NCBI GenBank assembly: GCA_028715725.1
Contig: JAQURG010000028.1
Span: forward strand, 1 to 41,315
Length of the DNA stretch: 41,315 nucleotides
Direction of reading: 5' to 3'
Source: Methylococcales bacterium
GTDB lineage: Bacteria; Pseudomonadota; Gammaproteobacteria; Methylococcales; Methylomonadaceae
The position numbers and the translations under genes were made by a program. The notes beneath the pieces were generated by a model. It worked only from the letters and a program-made list of their open reading frames with translations. It had not been told where the DNA came from and did no database searches. The first letter of the stretch is position 1; each line of letters begins with the position of its first letter. Of this stretch, positions 33,574 to 41,315 are shown one piece after another.

Positions 33574-34937
33574 TGGATTTACTGCATACACTGTTTTATT
33601 TCGCCGTTGCCATTGGTGTTCTGGTTTCATTCCATGAGTTTGGGCACTTCTGGGTAGCGCGTAAAGCCGGCGTAAAAGTGCTGCGATTTTCTGTCGGCTT
33701 CGGCAAGATTTTATGGTCCTATCAGAATAATCCTGAATCCCCGCAGTATGTTTTATCAGCCATTCCACTGGGCGGCTATGTCAAGATGGTCGATGAGCGT
33801 GAAGGAGAGGTAAAAAAAGAAGATTTGCCTTTTGCTTTTAATCGGCAGTCCTTATTGGCAAGAACAGCGATAGTTGCGGCTGGCCCGGTGTTTAATCTGG
33901 TGCTTGCCATTGCCTTATTCTGGAGTGTTTTAGTTATTGGCGAAACCGGCATAAAGCCCATACTTGGAAAGGTAGGACAGGGAACATTAGCGGCTACAGC
34001 CGGTTTTGTTGAAGGCGATCAGATCATTTCGGTGAATGACAAGTTGACGCCGACGTGGAGTGAGGCCATGAGCGTCATTATCGCTGCGGCACTGGACGGC
34101 GACCAGGATATTAAGGTTACAGTTAAAAGCCTGGAAGATAGGCAAGACGTCAGAACATTAAAAATTACTGAAAGCGATGCCCAAAATCCTGAGGTGTTAT
34201 ATGAACGCCTGGGATTCAAGCCATGGTCGCCTAAATTAAAGCCCATTATAGGAAAGATACTGCCTGATAGCGCTGCATTAGCGGCAGGTTTACGCCAGGG
34301 CGATCTAATTGTCAGTGCTGATGGCACGATTATAAACGACTGGATGCAATGGGTGGATACCGTAAAAAAACACCCTGATTTAGCTATAAATCTGGTTATA
34401 GAGCGCGAAGGTGTTCGGTTACCGTTAACCATAACACCAAAAAGCGTGCAAACTGAAGAGAAAACGGAGGGCAAAATCGGCGCGTCCGTTTTTGTTCCGG
34501 AAGAACTGATAAAGTCGGTCAGTGTTGAATATTCATTATCACCCTTGGCAGCGATACCTGTTGCATTGGAAACTACCTGGTATTATTCCTCCGCAACCTT
34601 GAAAATGATGGGCAAGATGCTGATAGGCAAGGCTTCCGTAAAAAACCTGAGCGGTCCCATCAGTATTGCCGAGTATGCAGGCCAATCTGCGGATATGGGC
34701 CTGGCGCCTTTTCTGAAATTTATGGCGCTGGTCAGCGTCAGTTTGGGGGTATTGAATTTACTGCCGGTTCCCGTGCTGGATGGCGGCCATCTTATGTTCT
34801 ATGCCGTGGAAGCCGTCAAAGGCAGCCCTGTTTCAGATAAAATACAGGTTTTCTTTCAACAAGTGGGCATTTTCTTGCTAATGTCGTTAATGGCATTGGC
34901 TATGGTGATGGATGTCCAGCGATTATTTCATTATTAA
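33573..34937 (+). CDS. rseP: site-2 intramembrane zinc metalloprotease RseP
   Basis: This 454-residue inner-membrane protease cleaves the anti-sigma factor in the sigma-E envelope stress cascade. The zinc site is SFHEFGHFW (His21, Glu22, His25), with the third ligand in VPVLDGGHLMFY near the C-terminus. Two PDZ domains lie between (about residues 110-300). The length matches E. coli RseP (450). The common neighbours bamA, skp and lpxD are not downstream here; a dsbC gene follows instead. Confidence 0.97.
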   Translation: MDLLHTLFYFAVAIGVLVSFHEFGHFWVARKAGVKVLRFSVGFGKILWSYQNNPESPQYVLSAIPLGGYVKMVDEREGEVKKEDLPFAFNRQSLLARTAIVAAGPVFNLVLAIALFWSVLVIGETGIKPILGKVGQGTLAATAGFVEGDQIISVNDKLTPTWSEAMSVIIAAALDGDQDIKVTVKSLEDRQDVRTLKITESDAQNPEVLYERLGFKPWSPKLKPIIGKILPDSAALAAGLRQGDLIVSADGTIINDWMQWVDTVKKHPDLAINLVIEREGVRLPLTITPKSVQTEEKTEGKIGASVFVPEELIKSVSVEYSLSPLAAIPVALETTWYYSSATLKMMGKMLIGKASVKNLSGPISIAEYAGQSADMGLAPFLKFMALVSVSLGVLNLLPVPVLDGGHLMFYAVEAVKGSPVSDKIQVFFQQVGIFLLMSLMALAMVMDVQRLFHY

Positions 34938-35013
34938 GTCAGGCGCAGGGCTAAAGCTGCAAGTAGTCAGTTTTCTAGCCTTAAAAAAATTCATTAGGAA
35001 ACACGAGGAAAAC

Positions 35014-35736
35014 ATGAGAAAAGTTATTAAGATCGCCGCACTCTCTCTATTCGGTCTGGCGTTGCCTGTCGCTAATGCCGATGAGGCTGCTATCAGACAA
35101 GCGATGGCCAAGTCTATGCCGTCCGTGAAAATTGATTCCGTTAAACCCTCAGAAGTTAAAGGCCTTTATGAGACTGTCGTCGGCGCGAATATCTTTTATG
35201 TTTCCGAAGATGGGAAATATTTGCTGCAGGGCCGTCTTGTTGATGTGGCTGCCCGCAAGGATTTAACGGAAGAAAAATTGAGCGGTATACGGAAACAGGC
35301 CATTGAAAAAGTGGGCAAGGAAAATATGATCATATTTAAGCCCAAAATAGCTAAATATACCGTTACCGTGTTTACCGATATAGATTGCGGTTATTGTCGT
35401 AAACTGCATTCAGAAATTGATCAATATTTGGCTGAAGGCATTACTGTCCAATACCTGTTTTTTCCAAGGGCTGGTAAAGATTCGGATTCATACAAAAAAG
35501 CAGTCTCTGTCTGGTGCGCCGAAGACCGGAATGCAGCTTTGACAGCAGCGAAAAAAGACCAAAAAGTTCCATCTAAAACCTGTGATAATCCGGTCGATGA
35601 GCATATGCAGTTAGGTGAAGATTTTGATGTAAAAGGCACACCGATGATCGTGACGGAGAAAGGCAATATTTATCCAGGCTACCTGCCGGCAAAACAATTG
35701 CTTGAAGCACTGGAAAACGAGACAGCTTCAAAATAA
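35014..35736 (+). CDS. dsbC: thiol:disulfide interchange protein DsbC
   Basis: This 240-residue periplasmic disulfide isomerase has a signal peptide cleaved after VANA (about residue 22), an N-terminal dimerisation domain and a thioredoxin domain with active-site CGYC (Cys125, Cys128). The cis-proline lies in VKGTPMIV, and the second cysteine pair (WCAEDR, KTCDNP) found in DsbC is present. GAGGAA lies before the ATG at 35014; a longer frame from 34912 would overlap rseP. It lies 76 bases after rseP, so co-transcription is possible. Confidence 0.93.
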   Translation: MRKVIKIAALSLFGLALPVANADEAAIRQAMAKSMPSVKIDSVKPSEVKGLYETVVGANIFYVSEDGKYLLQGRLVDVAARKDLTEEKLSGIRKQAIEKVGKENMIIFKPKIAKYTVTVFTDIDCGYCRKLHSEIDQYLAEGITVQYLFFPRAGKDSDSYKKAVSVWCAEDRNAALTAAKKDQKVPSKTCDNPVDEHMQLGEDFDVKGTPMIVTEKGNIYPGYLPAKQLLEALENETASK

Positions 35737-35852
35737 TCAGTAGAACACCGGCAATGGTTAATGTTGACTCTTATAAAAAAACACAGCGGTCTTTGTCGGG
35801 TCGCCTGTGTTGAGATCACAGCCGCTTTAAATCCTTACCGTTTTATCACTGT

Positions 35853-35901
35853 CGAGATAATAAATGCTGAAATCAGTTTTAGTGCTGATTTCAGTATCTC
35901 G
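35853..35901. repeat. long intergenic hairpin between convergent genes
   Basis: CTGAAATCAG (35867-35876) and CTGATTTCAG (35885-35894) are perfectly paired. The outer CGAGATA (35853-35859) pairs with TATCTCG (35895-35901), leaving a seven-base bulge on the left. Upstream, about 35780-35815, ACACAG/CTGTGT forms a smaller stem. It may end the dsbC transcript and the opposing lipoprotein transcript. Confidence 0.5.
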
Positions 35902-35932
35902 AATTCTTGCAATGCTATTGCATAAAGTCCAT

Positions 35933-36349
35933 TTATTGCTTTTTATCGTCTTCTTTGACGGATTCTTCAGATTGTGAGATAACGGCAGAATAGCACTCCA
36001 TCAAGCTTTCAGTATAATTATTATGAGCATCACTCAGCGCTTGTGCCGAGCCAAAATCATTGCGTAATTCTTCAATCGCCTTTTTAGGATCCGTAGACGA
36101 GGTAAGCGTCAGCATTTTTGCATAGTTGCGGTAAGCGGTCATACGGTTGGGATCTAAAGGGAAAGCACCGGGCATATTCTGTGCCGTTGTATCCACAACA
36201 CATTTGGTCATATACTCAGGGGTTATTTTATAATCCTTAAGGTCTTGTTCTTTCTGCATTTGTTCCAGCACTGCCTGTTCATATTGTTTTTTATCAGCGC
36301 AGGCCGGAAGTAATAATACAGCTAGGGAAATTAATAAAAGTTTTTTCAT
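35933..36349 (-). CDS. small uncharacterised lipoprotein
   Basis: This 138-residue protein has a lipoprotein signal MKKLLLISLAVLLLPAC (Cys17). The mature part is helical and charged, with two further cysteines (TKCVVDT, MECYSAV) that may form a disulfide. The middle reads EYMTKCVVDTTAQNMPGAFP. I recognise no named family. It is a single gene facing dsbC and is probably anchored in the envelope. Confidence 0.75.
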   Translation of the reverse strand: MKKLLLISLAVLLLPACADKKQYEQAVLEQMQKEQDLKDYKITPEYMTKCVVDTTAQNMPGAFPLDPNRMTAYRNYAKMLTLTSSTDPKKAIEELRNDFGSAQALSDAHNNYTESLMECYSAVISQSEESVKEDDKKQ

Positions 36350-36441
36350 GCGAGAGTTACCGTTGATGATATAAGAAGTGGTGCAGGATGCGATATTATA
36401 ACCCTATATAAAAGGTATAAGGGTTCTTTAAAGCCAGCTTT

Positions 36442-37185
36442 TTACATCTCCTTGATGGCTTGCGCTATCCAGCTTTCAGCCTCTGCATTAATTTCTCCGG
36501 CTTTTCGTCCTTTGCTTTCAATTACGGGCCCTATTTTCACTTTGATGATTCCGGGATATTTTAAAAAACTGTAACGAGGCCAGAAGTTTCCGGCATTATG
36601 GGCGACCGGGATAACGGGAAATCCTGATTTCTGGGCTAACATAGCGCCGCCGATACTGAATTTCCTGACTTCTCCTGGCGCTGTGCGCGTGCCTTCAGGG
36701 AAAACGATCACCCATAAACCTTCGTTTAAATAAGCGGTGCCTTTTTCAAGTAAAGTACGCAAAGCGGTAGTCTGGCTTTTCCGGTTTATTGCAATAGACT
36801 TTAAGGTGCCCAGCGCCCAGCCCCAAATCGGCAACCAGACGAGCGAGCGTTTCAATAGAACAACCTGGGGCGGGAGGATATGTCTGACTGCAAGCGTTTC
36901 CCAGGCTGACTGATGGTTGCTTAATACGATCACTGCCTGATCTTTATCGATATGTTCCAGCCCTTCAACTTCGTAGCTGAGGCCGCAAAAAACCTTGGAC
37001 ATCCACAAAACGAGCCAGCACCATATTGCGGAAATTCTATAGCCGATAGAGAAACTGAAAGGCGCTGATAATAATATTAATACGCCGGCGGCTGTGGCGG
37101 TGGAAAAGATACCGATAGACAGTAAGGTGGAGCCCAGATAGTTTTTAGGTCTAGGGTTTTGATGAGATGTATTTTGCTGCGTCAT
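36442..37185 (-). CDS. plsC: 1-acyl-sn-glycerol-3-phosphate acyltransferase
   Basis: This 247-residue membrane acyltransferase converts lysophosphatidic acid to phosphatidic acid. There is an N-terminal helix pair, then NHQSAWET, where the usual HX4D has Glu in place of Asp, a variant seen in other proteobacterial PlsC proteins. The glycerol-phosphate motif VFPEGTRTAPGE and FPVIPVAHNAG follow. Its start overlaps gmhB by 35 bases, and glyQ-glyS-gmhB-plsC is the classical order. Confidence 0.92.
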   Translation of the reverse strand: MTQQNTSHQNPRPKNYLGSTLLSIGIFSTATAAGVLILLSAPFSFSIGYRISAIWCWLVLWMSKVFCGLSYEVEGLEHIDKDQAVIVLSNHQSAWETLAVRHILPPQVVLLKRSLVWLPIWGWALGTLKSIAINRKSQTTALRTLLEKGTAYLNEGLWVIVFPEGTRTAPGEVRKFSIGGAMLAQKSGFPVIPVAHNAGNFWPRYSFLKYPGIIKVKIGPVIESKGRKAGEINAEAESWIAQAIKEM

Positions 37186-37696
37186 ATAAATTCTGAAAAA
37201 CCGGAATGTTGAGGCCGGGATTATGGGTCAGGGTTTTTTGGCCCTTGCCTGTCTTGACCAATATGGGCTTCGCGCCTACTGCTTGCGCTGCCCGTATGTC
37301 ACGGAGAGAATCGCCGATAAAAGTGATATCTGTTAAATTAACGTTGTGCTCCTTGGCAAAAATTTCCAGCATCCCCGGTTTGGGTTTTCGGCAATTGCAA
37401 TTATCATTGGGGCCATGGGGGCAAATATAAATAGAATCTATTTTTCCGCCTTTCTCTTCGGTCATTTGCCGCATTTTTTGATGAATTTTTTCCAGCGTGC
37501 CTTCATCAAACAAGCCTCTCGCCAGCCCTGACTGATTGGTGATTACGACGATTTTATAACCCTGTCTGTTAAGCAGGGCAATCGCGTCGAGACTTCCCTC
37601 AATGGGTTGCCATTCTTCCGGCGATTTAATGAAAAGATCAGAATCATGATTAATAACACCATCACGATCCATCAAAATATAGCGGTTTTTCAGCAT
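37151..37696 (-). CDS. gmhB: D-glycero-beta-D-manno-heptose 1,7-bisphosphate 7-phosphatase
   Basis: This 181-residue HAD phosphatase of the LPS core heptose pathway has catalytic Asp10 and Asp12 in LMDRDGVIN. VITNQSGLARG and IGDSLRDIRAAQAVGA form the remaining HAD motifs. The zinc-binding loop CPHGPNDNCNCRKPKPG is diagnostic for GmhB. It overlaps plsC downstream. Confidence 0.95.
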   Translation of the reverse strand: MLKNRYILMDRDGVINHDSDLFIKSPEEWQPIEGSLDAIALLNRQGYKIVVITNQSGLARGLFDEGTLEKIHQKMRQMTEEKGGKIDSIYICPHGPNDNCNCRKPKPGMLEIFAKEHNVNLTDITFIGDSLRDIRAAQAVGAKPILVKTGKGQKTLTHNPGLNIPVFQNLYDAAKYISSKP

Positions 37697-37848
37697 CTTA
37701 AGAATTGCTAATTATTTTTACTGTCGCTGTCAAGCCATTAAATAACTGCCTGGCTTTCAGCCGTCCGTAGAGAGACAGACTCATGAACGGCATAGGCATA
37801 ACAGTGAGCTTTAATTTAACCGATACAGGCCGGAATGATGGGAATGCC

Positions 37849-39969
37849 TTATGATTGCAGTCTGGAGATATCGGCACAGGTCAGGAACTGTCCGGATAAC
37901 AGATTTAACAGAGCCAGGCGATTGGTGCGAAGCTCAAGATCATCAGTCATTACCATGACATGATCAAAAAAAGTATCCACGTCATTTCTTAACTGCGCTA
38001 AACGGTTGAGGACTGCTTTGTAATCACGCTGCGCCAATAAAGGCTGAATATCGGCCTCGGATTGTCTCGCCGCTTCCAGCAGCTGCTGTTCTTCAGTTTC
38101 AACAAGTAAACCGATCTTGTCAGCCGGTTCGGTAGCTGATTTTCTCAAGATGTTGCGGATGCGTTTATTCGCTGCGGCCAGGCTTTCGGCTTCCGGCAGT
38201 TGCCTGAAGGCTTTAACCGCTTCCAGGCGCTGCATGAAGTCTAAAGGTTCGGAAGGTTTCACGGCTATGACAGCATCAAATTCATCGGCTGTATAACCTT
38301 GATCAAGGCAGTAACCTTTCAGGCGGTCAAAAATAAAATCAATAACGCGATCGGACATTGTTGGCGGTGGATTGCCAACATATGCTGTTGCATTTATTTT
38401 ATCTCCAGAACCAACATGACTGGCCCCAGATTTGACTTGAACGCCGGCAAATTCCGCCAACTCAATGATATTGATGTTAAGTTTGTTCTCTATGATAGTT
38501 CGGAGGATGCCCAATGCGGCGCGGCGCAACGCATAAGGGTCTTTGTCGCCGGTAGGGATCAAGCCGACCTCAAAAATACCGACCAGGGTGTCCATTTTTT
38601 CTGCAATAGCAAGAATTTGCCCCGTCGTACTGTTGGGGGTCGGACTGCCGGATTGTTTGGGGAAATACTGTTCCTCAATCGCCAAGGCGACCTCTTCCGG
38701 TTCGTTATCCGCCAGCGCATAATAGCGCCCCATAATACCTTGCAGATTGCCGAATTCACCCACCATTTCGGTCATCAGGTCGGTTTTGGCCAATAATGCA
38801 GCACGTTCGGCTAATTCGACATTGGCGTTCAGGTGTCCTGCAATAAATTTTGCGAGATTTCGAACCCGGATTGTCTTGTCGTAAACCGTGCCCAAATTCT
38901 CCTGGAAAATAACGCTGGATAGGCTTTCAACGTGATCTTCCAGCGTCTTTTTCCGGTCCTGTTTCCAGAAAAATTCGGCATCGGTAAGACGCGGAGTAAT
39001 CACCCGCTCATTACCCTGCTTTATAGATTCAGGATGAGTGCTTTCAATATTGCTAAAAGTAATGAAGTGCGGCAATAAATGACCGTCGGCATTTTTGACC
39101 GGAAAATATTTCTGATTGGTCTGCATCGTGGTAATCAGCACTTCAGCCGGTAACTCGAGAAAACGCGGATCAAAATTACCTGTAATTGGTACCGGCCATT
39201 CATTTAATGCTGCAATTTCTTCCAGCAAATCGTCTTCTATATGGGCGATAGCGTTAACCGAAGCGGCGGCTTTTTGCGCGGCATCAAGAATAATAGCCTT
39301 TCTTTGCTCAAAATCGGCAATCACTTTACCTTGCCGGTACAGTATATCCTGATAGTCTTCCGGATTGTTAATGGTCAGCTTTTGCGGGGCATGAAAGCGG
39401 TGTCCTTGCGTTGTTGTGCCGGTTTCCAGTCCAAGAATTTCTGTTTTAATAACGCTGTCGCCATAAAGTAATACGGCCCAGTGTACGGGTCTGACAAATT
39501 CTGTAGCAAAGCTGCCCCAGCGCATTCTTTTGGCGATCGGCAATGCGGCAATGCTTTGGCGAATGATGTCCGGAATCAGGCTTTCAGTGGCTTGCCCTTT
39601 GATTGTTTGGGTAAACGCCAGCCATTCGCCCTTGTCGGTTTTCAAGCGTTCCAACTTGTCGAAAGTAGTGCCGCAACTGTCGGCAAAACCTATAGCGGCC
39701 TTGCTCGGTGCGCCATCTGCGGCAAATGCCGCCTGCACAGCGGGACCGCGTTTTTCGACCGTTTTATCCGGTTGCGCTGCAGACAGGTTTTCAATCAGAA
39801 CGGCCAGACGTCTTGGCGTGGCATAGGCTTTACTGCCGGTAAACGTTAATTCAGCGGCGGCCAGTTCTTTGACAATATTATTCAGCAGGGCATTGCTTAA
39901 TGTCAGCAAGGTTTTGGGCGGGAGTTCTTCCGAACCCAATTCGAAAAGTAAATCTTTGCTGTTTGTCAT
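37849..39969 (-). CDS. glyS: glycyl-tRNA synthetase beta subunit
   Basis: This 706-residue beta subunit of the heterotetrameric bacterial GlyRS binds tRNA-Gly. Typical segments are LLFELGSEELPPKTL at the start, MRWGSFATEFVRPVHWAVLL, and GNLQGIMGRYYALADNEPEE, with an arginyl-tRNA-synthetase-like anticodon-binding C-terminal domain. It begins two bases after glyQ ends, so the subunits are co-translated. Confidence 0.97.
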   Translation of the reverse strand: MTNSKDLLFELGSEELPPKTLLTLSNALLNNIVKELAAAELTFTGSKAYATPRRLAVLIENLSAAQPDKTVEKRGPAVQAAFAADGAPSKAAIGFADSCGTTFDKLERLKTDKGEWLAFTQTIKGQATESLIPDIIRQSIAALPIAKRMRWGSFATEFVRPVHWAVLLYGDSVIKTEILGLETGTTTQGHRFHAPQKLTINNPEDYQDILYRQGKVIADFEQRKAIILDAAQKAAASVNAIAHIEDDLLEEIAALNEWPVPITGNFDPRFLELPAEVLITTMQTNQKYFPVKNADGHLLPHFITFSNIESTHPESIKQGNERVITPRLTDAEFFWKQDRKKTLEDHVESLSSVIFQENLGTVYDKTIRVRNLAKFIAGHLNANVELAERAALLAKTDLMTEMVGEFGNLQGIMGRYYALADNEPEEVALAIEEQYFPKQSGSPTPNSTTGQILAIAEKMDTLVGIFEVGLIPTGDKDPYALRRAALGILRTIIENKLNINIIELAEFAGVQVKSGASHVGSGDKINATAYVGNPPPTMSDRVIDFIFDRLKGYCLDQGYTADEFDAVIAVKPSEPLDFMQRLEAVKAFRQLPEAESLAAANKRIRNILRKSATEPADKIGLLVETEEQQLLEAARQSEADIQPLLAQRDYKAVLNRLAQLRNDVDTFFDHVMVMTDDLELRTNRLALLNLLSGQFLTCADISRLQS

Positions 39970-39971
39970 GA

Positions 39972-40886
39972 TTATGCTCCCTGCCCGTTACACATCGGAA
40001 AACCCAGCGATTCGCGGCGTTCGTAATAAGCTTCCGCCACTGATTTGGAAAGATTTCTGACTCTTAAGATATAGCGTTGACGCTCGGTGACGGAAATGGC
40101 ATGACGTGCATCCAGCAGATTAAAGGTATGCGAGGCTTTTAGCACCATTTCATAAGCGGGTAAAGGCAGATTTGACGCGATAAGTTTTTGGCACTCCTGC
40201 TCGTAGGTATCGAAGCAAGTAAACATAAAATCAACATTGGCGTGGTCGAAGTTATAAGCCGACATTTCCACTTCATTTTGATGAAATACATCGCCGTAGG
40301 TCACTGTGCCGAATGGACCCTTGGTCCAGACCAGATCATAAACGCTTTTGACGCCCTGTAAATACATGGCGATACGTTCCAGGCCGTAGGTGATTTCTCC
40401 GGTGACCGGCTTGCATTCGAGCCCGCCGACCTGCTGGAAATAGGTGAACTGGGTGACTTCCATGCCGTTTAACCAGACTTCCCAGCCCAGTCCCCATGCG
40501 CCTAGAGTGGGAGATTCCCAGTTGTCTTCAACAAAGCGGATATCGTGTTCGAGTAAATCAAATCCCAAATAGCGCAATGAGCCAAGATAAAGCTCCTGAA
40601 TATTGTCCGGCGACGGTTTTAACGCGACCTGAAACTGGTAATAATGCTGCAAGCGGTTGGGGTTTTCGCCAAAGCGGCCGTCAGTCGGTCTTCGGGACGG
40701 TTGAACGTAAGCTGCGTTCCAGGGCTCTGGTCCTATTGAGCGTAAAAAGGTGGCAGGATGGAAAGTTCCCGCGCCTACTTCCTGGTCTAAGGGCTGTAAT
40801 AAAATACAGCCTTGCTTTGACCAGTATTCCTGTAGGGCCAAAATAAGTCCCTGAAAAGTTGATAAATCGTTGTTTACACTCGACAC
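39972..40886 (-). CDS. glyQ: glycyl-tRNA synthetase alpha subunit
   Basis: This 304-residue catalytic alpha subunit activates glycine. Signature segments are [40 protein letters not shown], and [20 protein letters not shown]. Length is exact for the family. It is the first gene of the leftward glyQ-glyS unit. The 150 bases between it and the pilus gene hold its promoter, which I could not define. Confidence 0.98.
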   Translation of the reverse strand: MSSVNNDLSTFQGLILALQEYWSKQGCILLQPLDQEVGAGTFHPATFLRSIGPEPWNAAYVQPSRRPTDGRFGENPNRLQHYYQFQVALKPSPDNIQELYLGSLRYLGFDLLEHDIRFVEDNWESPTLGAWGLGWEVWLNGMEVTQFTYFQQVGGLECKPVTGEITYGLERIAMYLQGVKSVYDLVWTKGPFGTVTYGDVFHQNEVEMSAYNFDHANVDFMFTCFDTYEQECQKLIASNLPLPAYEMVLKASHTFNLLDARHAISVTERQRYILRVRNLSKSVAEAYYERRESLGFPMCNGQGA

Positions 40887-41038
40887 GGCAGCTCAATGAT
40901 GGACATTAAAAAGTCGGCAATTATAGCCTAAAAATGTTTTTTTAGCAGATTCCGTGTTTGAGATGGAAGAAAATGAGATCGGGCTTGCCGTCAAATTTTT
41001 TTAAACCGCTTTATGATGATTTTATTCAGAGGCTTCAT

Positions 41039-41315
41039 CTAATCGATGGCTTGTAGCGATAAGCCGTCTTTGTCATGATCAGTCGAGGAACCTGGCGTTG
41101 ACGAGCCGAGACCCTCGCTCAGATTGATTTTCAGCTTGAGATTATTGGGAGAATCCGAGTTTTGCAGTGCCTCTTCGAGAGTAATGGCACCTTCTTTAAA
41201 TAGCCTGAGCAGATGGCTATCAAAAGTCTGCATGCCGACATTTTCTGATTTTTCCATGACTTCCTTGATGCCGTGTATGTCGCCTTTATGGATTAAATCG
41301 CGGATCAGTTGCGTG
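41039..41315 (-). CDS. type IV pilus ATPase, PilT/PilU family (C-terminal part, runs off the window)
   Basis: The frame is open from the right edge (TQLIRDLIHKGDIHGIKEVM) to a stop at 41039, giving about 91 residues. The motif MEKSENVGMQTFDSHLLRLF, followed by EGAITLEEALQNSDSPNNLK, is the conserved C-terminus of the pilus retraction ATPases. The extra tail of about 25 residues ending GLSLQAID is more like PilU than PilT, but the missing Walker region prevents a firm choice. It powers pilus retraction in twitching motility and DNA uptake. Confidence 0.85.
   Translation of the reverse strand, partial: TQLIRDLIHKGDIHGIKEVMEKSENVGMQTFDSHLLRLFKEGAITLEEALQNSDSPNNLKLKINLSEGLGSSTPGSSTDHDKDGLSLQAID

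Noticed and set aside
38299-39849. Plus-strand frames of up to 165 residues over glyS
   Set aside because: All are antisense shadows of the full-length glycyl-tRNA synthetase beta subunit.

Overview
This 41.3 kb window looks like a chromosomal segment of a gammaproteobacterium with a moderate GC content. The gene orders rpsB-tsf-pyrH-frr-uppS-cdsA-dxr-rseP, glyQ-glyS-gmhB-plsC and yciB-yciI-bolA-ppiC are typical of free-living Gammaproteobacteria. The general flavour would suit a Methylococcales-type organism, but no diagnostic methane or methanol gene is present, so that placement is inference only. No rRNA, tRNA or CRISPR array was seen.

Region by region. 1-1311 is scarred: a flavodoxin C-terminal remnant at the left edge abuts an IS1-family element (154-902) with 11-bp terminal inverted repeats. 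1312-6581 is a MoxR/Bat-type operon (AAA+ ATPase, DUF58, DUF4381, two von Willebrand factor A membrane proteins, the second with TPRs). 6686-10433 holds an SDR dehydrogenase, a CPXCG protein, two tandem secreted paralogues, a SYLF lipoprotein and a DUF2058/YaiL protein.

The most unusual part is 10719-12430. Read leftwards on the minus strand, it has the layout of a decayed integron. An N-terminal tyrosine-recombinase fragment (12210 rightwards) is divergent from a 1.36 kb two-gene cassette. The cassette's start (TTAGCGTT at about 12082) is exactly complementary to the left arm of an attC-like hairpin at 10719-10811. The second cassette gene encodes a HEPN-like protein (RSYAVH motif). Both cassette genes carry frameshifts (three in total), whereas the surrounding housekeeping genes are intact.

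12525-26560 is mostly housekeeping: grxC, gcvH, dgkA, a PfkB sugar/nucleoside kinase, mazG, recJ, a PpiC-type lipoprotein foldase with bolA, yciI and yciB, a DUF1244 protein, moaA, coaD, a YfhL-like ferredoxin, a hydroxypyruvate isomerase / tartronate semialdehyde reductase pair, and glnD. 26557-34937 runs from map through the divergently transcribed rpsB-tsf-pyrH-frr-uppS-cdsA-dxr-rseP cluster (translation, UMP synthesis, undecaprenyl and phospholipid precursors, MEP isoprenoids, sigma-E protease). It is followed by dsbC, a small lipoprotein, plsC, gmhB, glyS, glyQ and, at the right edge, the C-terminus of a PilT/PilU-family pilus retraction ATPase.

Many neighbours are translationally coupled (ATGA, TGATG or TAATG overlaps). 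Several intergenic gaps hold hairpins or palindromic repeats, and these are listed separately.
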